A stretch of 64,000 nt of DNA from Acridotheres tristis (Eukaryota; Chordata; Aves; Passeriformes; Sturnidae). Below the pieces are notes generated by a model, which saw nothing but the letters and a program-made list of their open reading frames with translations, was not told the DNA's origin and did no database searches. Of the stretch, positions 55,199 to 64,000 are shown piece after piece. Positions within the stretch are counted from its first letter, which is position 1, and each line of letters opens with the position of its first letter. The stretch covers positions 113,242,785-113,306,784 of the forward strand of contig CM072884.1 of NCBI GenBank assembly GCA_037013685.1, in the 5' to 3' direction. The position numbers were made by a program, and so were the translations under genes.

Positions 55199-55617
55199 AT
55201 TCAGGCATTGAGATCCAGCAGTTCCTGCTCCAAAATGAAGCGTGTTCATCCCATTTCAGCTCTCCATGCCACATTTTTTATCCCTGTGTGTAAACCCAGG
55301 GACAGACAATGTCCAAGACACGTCCTCATGGGAAGCAGACGAGGACGCAGAGCTGTGCCAAGGGGCACAGGAGAGTTCCAGTGAACTGTCCCAAAGGGAG
55401 ACAAAGAGCGTCCAGGGAGCTGCTGCCAGTCAGGAGGAATCAGCTCCCTGGATTCACAAATTATTGAGAGGATGAACAAGGAGAAGGAGAACCCCAAATC
55501 CCAGCGCACTGAAGGCCAACTGCAGAGGCTGTGGAGGAGGTCAAGAGTGAGGGATGGTGCAGGAAGGAGAGGCCAGCGGATGGACAGGACGAGGATCTTT
55601 GCCCTGCCAAGTGAACC

Positions 55618-56259
55618 TGTTATGTGTAAAATGTAGTTAGTTTGTTACAAGTTAAGGTTGTTAATTTTCTAAGTTAAGTGTTGTTCTGTGGTGATTTGAT
55701 GATGGAGTTAATTGTGTTTCAAGTTAGTTGAAATGTTACAATAAGTTAATGTTTGTTAAAAGTTTAAAGGGGTCCAGGATGGCGTGGGGGTCGTTCCTGA
55801 GGGCCGCGGTAACATCTCGAGAGTGAGGCCGGCGCAGTGACAGCAGCGCCACGGGACGAGAGTGGCGGAAGGAGCGGTGCAATCACTCGACGCCCCGAGA
55901 GAAGGGTTGGACAAGAATGAACCGTGATAAGGACAAATAAAAGCCCCAAACCGGAGCAATCCTCACTGGGATCCAAACCCCACCAATCCTGGACCCAAAG
56001 GGGGGGTATAAAAGGGGCTGTCAGGCTCCTGCCGGTTGCTCTCCTGAGGAGTTCGTTCTGAGGGAGAGCCCGGTGTGTTGGGGGTTCAACACATTTGTAT
56101 CATTTTCCGGCTTGCTGCGAGGGCACTCGGGCTTATCTCGGCTCCTCCGTTTTCTACAGTTGCTTTTAATAAACGAGTGCCTCTTTTACAAGAAAGTTGT
56201 TACTCTGTTTTAAAAGACCGGGCGACTTTCGGCTAAAAGCTCTGGCCTCGTTCATTACA
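55618..56259 (+). mobile_element. Solo LTR (endogenous retrovirus type) inserted into copy 2
   Basis: A 642-bp element starts TGTTATGTG and ends CATTACA, flanked by the direct repeat AACC (55,614-55,617 and 56,260-56,263). Removing it restores the continuity seen in copy 1 (GAACC-GTCTCC against GAGCC-ATCTCC). Internal landmarks fit U3-R-U5 in plus orientation: an AT-rich left part, a TATA box TATAAAA at 56,007-56,013 and a poly(A) signal AATAAA at 56,168-56,173. The 4-bp duplication is typical of gamma-type (class I) elements. There is no internal retroviral sequence. It is unrelated to LTR-A. Confidence 0.88.
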
Positions 56260-56671
56260 AACCGTCTCCATCCCTCGCCTCCTCCTCATCCTGCTCCTCA
56301 GCGATGCCCATCGAGCTGCCACCAGAGCACCTCGGGCAGCCAAAGGTGGGACCAAAAAATCATCAGCCCCTCAGGTTCCCATAGGTGGAGCTCGGGCAGC
56401 CACAGGCAGCGCCGCAGGGCAGCCGGAGCCAGGCCCTGTCCCTCTGTGGGGACAGGCTGCCACCGCTGGCACCTGTGCCACGGCTGCCAGCACGGCCGTG
56501 CCTGCTGAGCCCCAGGGACACTCAGAGCCGGGGCACAGAGCTGGCGAGGGCAGGGGAGAAGGGGCCGCAGCCCTGCAGCCCCTGTCCTCGGCAGCCACAC
56601 ACCCCCGTGCCCAGGGTGGTGTTGTCCCCGCTCAGGGTGGCCCAGGAGGGCACAGCCCGTGTGTCCCCGAG

Positions 56672-57060
56672 CAAGAAGAAGAAGAAGATGGAGAAAACGA
56701 CGATGACAAAGAAAACAATGACAAAGATGAAGAAGACAAAGAAGAAGAGAAAGAAGACAAAGGCAAGAAAGAGGAAACAAAGAAAGATGAAGACGAATAG
56801 AAATAATATTAAAGAATAGTAATGAGAGTAAGAAATTTAAAAATACACAGAAATAGAATAGGAATAAGAATAATGAGAATAGGAATAAGAATAGGAATAT
56901 GAGTAAGAATTTGTAGATGAAGAAGACAACGAAGATGACAGTGTTATAAGTACATATTATATTATTGGGTATTTGCAAATATTAAAATGAATGCTAAATG
57001 TGTAATGTTGGGGAAATTGGCCGAATAAATGTAGTTTTTGTAGTTCTGCTATTTACAAAA
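56672..57060 (+). repeat. Purine-rich tract of copy 2
   Basis: AAGAAGAAGAAGAAGATGG, AAAACGACGATGACAAAG and AATAGGAATAAG units equivalent to the tract after copy 1, followed by AT-rich sequence with AATAAA at about 57,025. The junction with the Pro-rich coding part is abrupt at about 56,671. Confidence 0.8.
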
Positions 57061-57475
57061 CTTAGAAATAGTAGTTTGTAGTGGTAGAATAATAGTGTGA
57101 TGTACATTTTTCTTGGACGATAAGATGGTGATGTAAGAAGCTTTTGTTCATGTGACTCATTGAAGAAGGAGCCCCAAGGGAAGGGAGCTCCGTGTGTCCC
57201 CGCAGAGCCCCCCCAGGCCCTGGCCTGCCCAGCTGGGAGCCCAGGCCCTCCGCGGGCAGCCGGCTGCCCCCAGGAAACGTCCCTCCCGCTTCAGGCGGGC
57301 ACTGCGGGCGCTGCGGGCGCTGCTCCGCTGTCCCTGCCTGAGGCCACGGCCAGAGCCCTGAACCAGAGCGGGCACCCAGAGCAGGGATTGCTGCCACAGC
57401 CTCCCTCCCTGCACGGCTGCGGCACAGCCGGGGCTGCCAGCACCCACGGGAGCTGCGGGCAGCACACAGGGATGG

Positions 57476-57725
57476 GAAGATGAGGACGGGGAAGACGAAT
57501 GCTGAGAAGGTGATGAAGATAGGAAAGCGCATGAAGAGGACAAAGATTGAGAAGATGGCGAAGATAAAGAAGAATAGGATTTCAATAATTATGAGTAGAG
57601 CAGAGCAGAGTAGAGTAGAGCAGAGTAGATTATAGTGGAGTAGAGTAGTAATTTACATAAGAAATTACAAATAGATTGAAGTAGAAGAGTAATAGGAATA
57701 AGAATTTAAGATGAAGACATGGCCG
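57476..57725 (+). repeat. Purine-rich tract after the 57.3-kb tail fragment
   Basis: GATGAGGACGGGGAAGACG, GAAGAGGACAAAGATTGAG and AGCAGAGTAGAG units: a third, diverged form of the tract found after each copy. Confidence 0.75.
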
Positions 57726-57881
57726 AGAAGAAAGGTTCCCCCAACTCCCAGCTTTTGGAATCCAATATTGTTTCATGGTCGCTAAGCTGGTTGCAGCAGA
57801 AATCTGCACAGGAGGCGTTTGTGGCATGAGAACAGGAGGAATTCTGAATTTAATCCTTGCGTGCAGCAATTCAGCCCCAGC

Positions 57882-58647
57882 AGCAATGGCGGCGCCGCTC
57901 CCTCAGCGCCCGGGCCCGGCCCCGGCGGGCGGGGAGCCCTCGGCAGCGCCCTGGGGGCAGCAGGGACCGAGCCCCGGCCCCGGGCTCTGTGCCCGTGGCG
58001 CCGCAGGGACACAGAGGGGACACCTGCAAGAGCGGCTGCCATGCTCGGCCATTGCCCCGAGCCGGCTGCAGCAGCCGCCCCTGGCCTGGTGGAAGCGCAC
58101 GAGGCTCTCGTGGTGCCCCTGGTGCAGCTTGGCCAGGTGCCCGTGCATGGCCCCGGCCTCGCGTGGTGCCCCTGCCCCGCTCAGCTTCCCGTGCCCTGCA
58201 AAGGCGCCCAGGCTGCGCTCGCTGCCCCTGGCTGGCACTGCTAAAGGCAGGGACGAGCCCCGGTGCCCGGGCACAGCCCTGAGGGACAGCCCTGCTCCCC
58301 GGCCTCCCGCGGCACTGCGGCCGCTGCCCACAAGTCCCTGGCACGTCCCTGTGCCAATTGCTCGTGCCCTGGGCAGCGCAGCCTGCAAACGCAGGGCTCT
58401 GCAGTGTGGGGCTGGGGCTGTCGTGTGGCAGCGTGGCCAAAGCCTCTCAGGGCTCTGGGCACAGCAGGGGCCACAAGGCCACAAAGTGCGGGGGCTGCTC
58501 CGTGCCAGTTCCTGTCTGCTCCCCTCTTGTTGGGGTGCCGGGGTGGCCCTTGGTAACGGTGGAGCTTCGTGTCAGGGCCGTTGGTGTTGGGGGCCATGGC
58601 GGTGGCCGGAGACCCTTGTGACATCAGGGAGTTCCACCGTGGCTCTG
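57882..58647 (+). promoter_or_regulatory. GC-rich upstream block of copy 3 (near-identical to 50,671-51,436)
   Basis: It pairs with 50,671-51,436 at a constant offset of 7,211 bp. I noted only isolated substitutions (for example AGCGCCC for AGCTCCC, CATGGCGG for CATGGTGG). Homology falls abruptly after GACATCAGGGAG, where the transcribed part begins. The CRE-like TGACATCA is at 58,619-58,626. The left boundary at 57,882 is equally abrupt, suggesting a copied or converted segment. Confidence 0.55.
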
Positions 58648-58908
58648 GGTGTGTAAGGGGGCGCAGAGCCCTGGATCGCTCAGTTCCAGGAGAGCCACTC
58701 TCAGAGGTGGAAGCCGCTCCCTGGTTCTGTCTGCCCTGGTCACTGAGAGCGACAGGTGACACTAATAAGAGCAAGGGCAACTCCGACTCCCGGTCCCCCA
58801 GCCCCTTGCCCAGCTGGCTGGCAGCCCCCAGCGGGCAGTGGTGCGGGCAGTGGCAGCTCAGCCCTGTCACTGACACTGACTGAGGAGGAGGAGGGACCCC
58901 TTGCCAGA

Positions 58909-61206
58909 ATGGACGGAGAGCTGTCCCAGTTGGAGAATCACAGTGACCTGGAGGACTCCCAGTGGGATGACACCAGTGAGGATTCCCAGTGGAATGACGC
59001 TGATGATGAGTATTCCCAGTGGGATGACAGTGATGAGAAGGATTCCCAGCAGGACGATGATGGTGATGAGGAGCTTTCCCAGTGGGAAGATGAGATCATG
59101 AGAGAGATCTACCAGACAGGAGAAGAACTGAAAGTCCAGGTACGTGTGAGAGTTCAGGAAGTTTCCCAGTACAGGGGTGAGACACACCAAGAGCTCTGTG
59201 AATGGGAATAAACTGTCACAGTCCAGGAGCTGTACCCATGGGAAGAGAAGGGTGAGATAAGGCAAGAGGTGCTCAAATGGGAACAATGTGTCACAGCACA
59301 AGGGGGGTCCCAGTGGGAAACAGAGGTGCGAGGGTAGCAGGAGCTGGGGTGGGAAGAACACAAGGGATGCCATGAGGTGTCCTTGCAGAGATATGAGTGT
59401 CCCAGAGGATTCCCAATGGGATGATGTCCAAGAGCTGTCCCAGAGGGAAGGTGAGAGGTACCAAGAATTCTCACTGTGGGATGAAGATGTGCACTCCCAC
59501 ATCTCCCCATGGGACAGACAGCAGAGCTGGAATTGTCCCAGGTGACAGAGAGCAGGGACAAGGAACTGTCCCAAGGACCAGGTGCCCCCAAGAGCGGCCC
59601 TGATGGGACGATGGGAGTGAGTGAGAGCTGTCCCAATGGGAGGAACGTGTGAGCAGCCAGGAGCTGTCCCAAGGGAGAAATGCCATCAGCAGCTCCAAGA
59701 TCTGGGACAGACCCTTGGGAGTGACAAGGAGCCCCAGCCTTGTCCCCCAGAGGGGCCCAGCTCTGGCAGCCGTGTGGGCACAGAGGTGGCAGCAGAGGCA
59801 GCCCGTGCCCCAACCTGTGCCTCTCGTTCCCCACAGAATTCCATGGAGGCCGAGCCGGCAGCTGCTGCCCCATCCGGAGCTGCTGAGGAGGCAGCAGCGG
59901 GGTCAGGGCAGGCAGTGCAGCAGACCACGGACGGCTCCAACGAGGAAATGAAAGTTTTGCAATTCTTGGATGACCTGGAGCCTTCCCTGGTGAGTGAGCC
60001 AGAGCTGTCCCAGGAAGTTTCTGACAGGGAAGAATGCACGGAGAAAGATCTGTCCCAGGGAGAAGCCAGCAGCTCCCAAGTCCCCTCCAAATGGGAAGAA
60101 TACATTGAACAAGGGCTGGCTGATGGAGATGGCATCAGTTGTGAGGAAGTTTCAGGCTGGGAATGTTGTAAATGAGAGACAAAAGTCTCGATATTCAGCA
60201 AAATTTAGATTGTTTTATTTGCTATAGACAGATCAAGCAGTGCTGGGGAATGTGAGGGGTCACTGCCCACTCCACGCTCCACCCAACCTTGGTTTGCAGC
60301 CTCTTCTTAGACTGTGGATCCTTGTTGTACACAAATTCACAAAGCCTTTGGGTGATAATCAGTCACAGATTGCCATCTGGTCCTTGTAGATAAGCACCAG
60401 AGAAGTTCTGGGAGTCTGGTTTTTGGGATAGGCAGTATTGATTAGACAGAGGCAGGAAGGGCTTTTTGGGAAGTCCGATTTTGCAAGCTGGTAGCTGATA
60501 CAACTTATTTGAAAAAAAATAACATCATAATGTAACATAATACAACATAATATAAATATAAATATAATATATATATAATAATATAATAATATATAATAGA
60601 ATATATATAATATATATAATATATATATAAATATATATAATATAATAATATATAATATAAATATAAATAAAATCACAAGGTGATTTTAAACAGAATGATT
60701 TAATCATATAATTTCCTTTATTTAGCGTCCATGCTTCACTTCAGAGCTTAGTATTCTGGTTTATACAAACCCCAATGCTTTTGTGATTAACACGAACCTT
60801 TTATCAATTATCACAGGAAGAACCCGTTGGCCAAATCGTGACAGGAGGGGATGGCATCAGAACCTCAGCACGCTCCAACTTGGAAGACAACAACGACCAG
60901 GAGCCCCTGCAGGAGAACTGGGAAGACACCACCAAGCACGGCATCGAGACCAAGCTCTTCTACCCAGAGGACGACAAACTGGATGATGTGAGTGTCCTGG
61001 AGCTGCCACCAGAGGACAAAGAGCAAAAAGTGAAAGCTTTTGCTGCAGATGGGCTCCCAGTGCCCGTCCCTCGCGAGGCCTGGGTTGAGGAACCGGCCCT
61101 GGAGCCGAGTGTCCCCGGGAAACGTCGCTCCCGCTTCAGGCGGGCGCTGCGGGCGCTGCGGGGGCTGCCCCGCTGCCCCTGCCTGAGGCCACGGGCAGAA
61201 CAGTGA
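58909..61206 (+). CDS. Copy 3: three-exon acidic protein with a basic tail (257 aa), unrecognised family
   Basis: Exons: 58,909-59,139, 59,837-59,989 and 60,817-61,206 (stop TGA). The donor CAG|GTACGTG and acceptor CCCCACAG|AATTCC bound intron 1; CTG|GTGAGTG and TTATCACAG|GAAGAA bound intron 2. All junctions are phase 0, giving 77+51+129 aa. The ATG has a strong context (AGAATGG); the copy 1 start codon is not preserved here. Exon 1 is a run of acidic units (SQWDDTSEDSQWND, DEELSQWEDE). Exon 2 is Ala/Glu-rich then EEMKVLQFLDDLEPSL. Exon 3 holds NLEDNNDQEPLQENWEDT, VSVLELPPEDKEQK and the family tail RRSRFRRALRALRGLPRCP...LRPR. The tail identifies it as a paralogue of copy 1. Intron 1 and the start of intron 2 contain decayed copies of the same LSQ/WE units. 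Read-through of the second donor would end at 60,175 without the basic tail, a possible isoform. Poly(A) signal AATAAA at 61,766. Function unknown. Confidence 0.55.
60530..60675. repeat. AT-rich TATA/ATAATA microsatellite in intron 2 of copy 3
   Basis: ATAATATAAATATAAATAT and ATATATATAATAATAT type repeats, irregular. The minus-strand IYIIYIIYI frames are artefacts. Confidence 0.92.
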
Positions 61207-61640
61207 AAAGTGAAGGCGGAGACCACGAACACAAAGGATACAAAGAAGACAAGGCAACATCGCAGATGAAGGAGATGAAGACAGTGAAGAACTGTAAGAC
61301 AAAGAAGAACAGGAAGAAGACAGACTAAGAAGACAAAGAAGATGGAGAAGACTTATTTAAGAATACATAGAAGAATAGTAATAAGAATTTAGGAACACTT
61401 AGAAGAAGAAGAATAGGAATTAGTATAAGAATTTAAAAGTATATTTAAGAAGAAGAAGAGTAATAAGGATTTAAAAATATATATAAGAAGAATAAGAATA
61501 GGGATAAGAATAGGAATAAGCATAGGAATAGGAATAAGAATTTAAAAATACATAGAAGAAGTAAAGAAGAAGCGTAGTAAGAAGAAGAATAACGATAAGA
61601 AGAATAATTTAAGAATACAAAAATGAAGATAAAATTTAAG
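61207..61640 (+). repeat. Purine-rich 3' tract of copy 3
   Basis: AAGAAGACAAGGC, AGAAGAACAGGAAGAAG, AGAATAGGAATAAGC and AAGAAGAAGCG units. Composition and order resemble 53,525-54,215. It lies between the stop codon and the poly(A) signal and is probably 3' UTR. Confidence 0.75.
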
Positions 61641-61765
61641 GAATAAGCAAAATTAGCAGGTTTTTTTTATTAAGTATTGTATATTTGCATTACAGTATGT
61701 TGTAGTTAAGATACATGATAAGATCCCAACTCTGTTGCAGTTACTGAAGAATTAGTGTAGTTTCT

Positions 61766-61820
61766 AATAAAGTTTGTAAGACCCAAGAAAAGAGTGTCCG
61801 TATTCCGTTTGCTGTGTCTC
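61766..61820 (+). terminator. Poly(A) signal of copy 3
   Basis: AATAAA at 61,766-61,771 followed 25-45 bp later by a GT-rich stretch (GAGTGTCCGTATTCCG, TTTGCTGTGTCTC), the expected layout of a vertebrate cleavage and polyadenylation site. Confidence 0.55.
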
Positions 61821-61824
61821 AGAG

Positions 61825-62640
61825 GTGCTGCTGCATTTTCCCTCTCAGTGCCACGGAGTCCCCTGTGAGCAGTGACTGCTCAGCCCCAGCGGCAGCGGGA
61901 GAGTTCCCGGCTGGGCCGGCAGGGCAGGGCTGTCCCTGCTCTCTGCAGGCAAACGAAAGGCGCCCGCGGAGCCCGGCTGAGAGAGAGCCGTGCTGGGAAG
62001 CCCTTTGCAGCAGGGCTGTGCAGCCGCCACAGCGAAGCCACCCCAGCCCCGCTGTGGCGCTGCCCGTGGCCAGCGAGCCAGGGCTGCCTTAGAAAGGCAG
62101 CGCCGCTCGGGCCAGGGCCAGCAGCGACGGCCGCTCCTTGCCAGCCTCGCTGTGGCCGCAGAGGAGCTGCAAAGGCTCTTCTCACCGTTCCCACTTCAGT
62201 TCTGCACACAAAACATCCACCGGGAGGAACCTGCAGCTGAGCCTGTGGCTAAAGCCTTGCCCCCTCTACTCGCCTGTCCTTGCCCAGGGCCTGCTCAGCA
62301 GAAAGCAGCTGTGGAATCTTCTGGAGTCTGGAAAACTTCTACAGCGACAGAATGGTTGGGGTTGGCAGGGCCCTTCCAGCTCCTGGAGTTCCAGCTGATT
62401 GTCCCCTGCTCTGTCTCCCTCTCTCTGACAGGAGTTCCTCGTTCTTTGTCTGTCCCTTCCTCACACTTCTTGTGCCCTCCAATCCGTGTTGTGCAGTAAA
62501 ACCCCTCTTAGCTGTCCTGTGGTCTCATTTGTCCTTTAATCAGGGCACAGCCATCTCTGCCTCCTGGCATGGTGGCCCACGGGCAGGGACACCTTCCACT
62601 CTCGCAGGTGGCTCCAAGCCCCGTCCCTGTTTCTCGTTGT
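61825..62640. other. GC-rich sequence with antisense CR1 at its right end
   Basis: 61,860-62,240 is CpG-containing and GC-rich without a recognisable exon. 62,340-62,640 carries antisense CR1 scraps (GAATGGTTGGGGTTGGCAGGG, GGGCAGGGACACCTTCCACTC, GTGGCTCCAAGCCCCGTCC). An AGTAAAACCCC poly(A)-like signal follows TTGTGC at about 62,495. Confidence 0.5.
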
Positions 62641-63154
62641 TTCAGGATAAGTGTCCCAGGATCCCAGGACAGGGCTGGGGGCTCCTGCTGAGCTCCTGCA
62701 GCAGCTCAGTGTGTGTGACAGGAGGGCCGGCTCCTGCCCAGCCCCGTGTGTCCCCTTGGGCTCCGGGGCCGTGGCCCTGCAGCCCCCGGGCACTGGGCAC
62801 ACACGGGCACTCCCTGCTGCTGGCCCTGGTGGTGGCAGGAGCCACCCAGGGTGCTGCCAGCAGCCTGGGGACACCTGGCCTTGGTGGCCGTGCTGTGCCA
62901 CCCTGAGTGGGGCAATGCCACCCTCGCAGATTGACCACAAGAAAGAGAACTGGTCTGGGAAACAAAGGCCTCGTGTTGGCATAAGGTGTTTGTTGGGTTT
63001 TTAATAACTTTGAGTTATTTGTTGTGATTTTTGTTGTTCAGGGAAACAGCAGGCCCAGATAATCTGCTCTTCATTTGGATACACTGAGTACAGAGAGTGT
63101 AACTAAATACAAATCTGGACAGGGACTTTGGATAAGGACATGGAGAGAATGGCC

Positions 63155-63825
63155 TTAAGCTGGAGGAGGGCAGGGCTGGATGGGATATTGGGAATTAGGA
63201 ATTCTTCCCTGGGAGGGTGGGGAGGGATGGAATTCCCAGATTTGCTGTGGCTGCCCCTGGATCCCTGCAATGTTCAGTTCCAGGTTGGACATTGGGACAG
63301 TGGGAGGTGTCCCTGCCCATGGCAGGGGATTAGAACTGGATCCATAATTCCCTTCAAACCCAGGCCAATCCAGGATTTCCATTATTTTTTCCCCTCTACC
63401 TGGGAAGGTGCAGAGATCCCTGGATATGAACTCTCCACAGCCTTTCCCATCCAAACCCCTGGGCCATTCCCCACACCAGCCATGGGATCCAACCTTGGGA
63501 ATGGGAATAAAAGATTGAATAAAGGAATCCCAGGAGGAGCTGAGCTTTGAAAAGTTGAGCAAAGAAGAGCTGAAACTCCAGAGACCAAACAAAAGAGAGG
63601 AGTCCATCCAACCCTGGGTACAGGAGGAGTCCTGGTGGATGGGATTTTGGGAATTAGGAATTGTTCCCTGGGATGGAATTCCCAGATTTGCTGTGGCTGC
63701 CCCTGGATCCCTGGAATGTTCAGTTCCAGGTTGGACACTGGGACAGTGGGAGGTGTCCCTGCCATGGCAGGGGTGGCACTGGGGGGGATTTGGGGTCCCT
63801 CCCAACCCAAACTGCTCTGGGATTT
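63155..63825 (-). repeat. Composite CR1-unique-CR1 block, right partner of the inverted repeat
   Basis: Reverse complement of 9,790-10,445: sense CR1 pieces at 63,155-63,335 and 63,640-63,825 around a shared non-CR1 core (GGAATGGGAATAAAAGATTG, GAAACTCCAGAGACC in the middle). A small deletion in the core (about 63,555) and scattered substitutions distinguish the copies. Confidence 0.88.
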
Positions 63826-63829
63826 ATGT

Positions 63830-64000
63830 CCCTAGTACTAACAGAATATATTCAAGTTGCAGTTTTAATTAGATGCCTATAAATGTCTGTTTTAATTAAC
63901 TACTTACACTCTCCAGGATAATCATTGGGCTTCCAAGCTGCAGTTAGCTCTGCCTCCAGAGCATTAAACATCCCATAGATAACGTTTAAAAGGAATTATT
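63830..64000. other. Nothing recognised
   Basis: Unique AT-moderate sequence to the window edge. Confidence 0.5.

Larger units (their letters stand above)
55300..57361 (+). pseudogene. Copy 2: broken paralogue of the acidic-repeat gene
   Basis: Pieces appear in this order. (a) 55,302-55,420 matches part of the copy 1 acidic region (NVQDTSSWEADEDAE against NIQDMSPWEADDNKQ). (b) 55,476-55,617 matches the copy 1 start, with its own ATG and RMDRTRIFALPSEP. (c) A solo LTR interrupts at 55,618-56,259. (d) 56,264-56,672 continues the Pro-rich part and from 56,380 is almost identical to copy 1 at 51,811-52,102. (e) A TAG at about 56,382 replaces the CAG of copy 1. (f) The entire 20-aa repeat domain is missing; the sequence jumps at GTGTCCCCGAG into purine-rich 3' sequence. 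(g) 57,160-57,361 encodes a second C-terminal tail (RFRRALRALRALLRC, stop TGA at 57,359). The breaks make an intact protein impossible. Piece (g) may be the remnant of yet another copy. Confidence 0.75.

Noticed and set aside
58756..58908. An upstream GTG start for copy 3 that would add 51 residues
   Set aside because: There is no ATG in that part. The homologous copy 1 start codon is lost here, and the ATG at 58,909 has the better context.
51551..61206. Idea that the cluster belongs to the expanded songbird PIM-type kinase genes
   Set aside because: No kinase motif (glycine loop, HRD, DFG) is present in any copy. Only GC-rich flanks and tandem copies are shared in style.

Overview
The window looks like nuclear DNA from a bird, most likely a songbird. 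It is full of fragments of CR1, the main avian LINE. These are recognised by the antisense phrase 'ATGGAATGGTTTGGGTTGG...GGGACC...CCATGGCAGGGACACC' and by the CR1 3' end with its ATTCYRTG-type octamer tail. It also holds avian-type LTR fragments, and its one gene cluster has CpG-rich upstream blocks and short spliced exons. There is no bacterial gene organisation, no rRNA and no recognisable tRNA. The species and chromosome cannot be told from the sequence. The density of tandem repeats would fit a subtelomere, a microchromosome or a sex-chromosome segment.

Positions 1-50,000 show no convincing protein gene. This part is a patchwork of CR1 fragments, two LTR-like families (called LTR-A and the 63-bp-repeat element here), and many tandem arrays: hexamers (1-290), a 22-bp minisatellite (9.4 kb), octamer satellites (13.2-14.0 and 21.2-23.5 kb), a CACAGAAT-type array (14.1-15.2 kb), a 22-bp minisatellite (15.5-16.9 kb), a TATTA pentamer array (18.8-19.4 kb), a 37-bp minisatellite (27.2-29.0 kb), a CATCCT-rich array (32.3-33.2 kb), poly-G and a 22-bp array (34.5-34.9 kb), TAA-bearing 140-bp repeats (35.8-36.4 kb), a 63-bp minisatellite (37.1-37.9 kb) and TTTC/TTCC (49.3-49.7 kb). 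Summing my own coordinates, tandem arrays cover about 11 kb. Long open frames in these arrays are by-products of periodicity.

Positions 50,500-61,800 hold a small tandem gene cluster that I do not recognise as a named family. Copy 1 (51,551-53,431) is a 626-aa single open frame: a Pro-rich N-terminal part, about a dozen 20-aa acidic Ser/Glu repeats built on 'GDSxSDxELSxVEEdIE', and a basic C-terminal tail (RFRRALRxLRGL...CLRPR). Copy 2 (about 55.3-57.4 kb) is a broken relative, interrupted by a 642-bp solo LTR with a 4-bp target duplication and by a nonsense codon. Copy 3 (58,909-61,206) reads as a three-exon gene of 257 aa with all introns in phase 0 and the same basic tail. Copies 1 and 3 share an almost identical upstream GC-rich block of about 750 bp (constant offset of 7,211 bp, no indels seen) although their transcribed parts have diverged strongly. 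Every copy is followed by a purine-rich GAA/GAC/AATA tract. This family is the best candidate for something undescribed in the window.

Positions 61.8-64.0 kb return to GC-rich unique sequence and CR1. A 0.65-kb block at 63.16-63.81 kb is an inverted copy of one at 9.79-10.44 kb.
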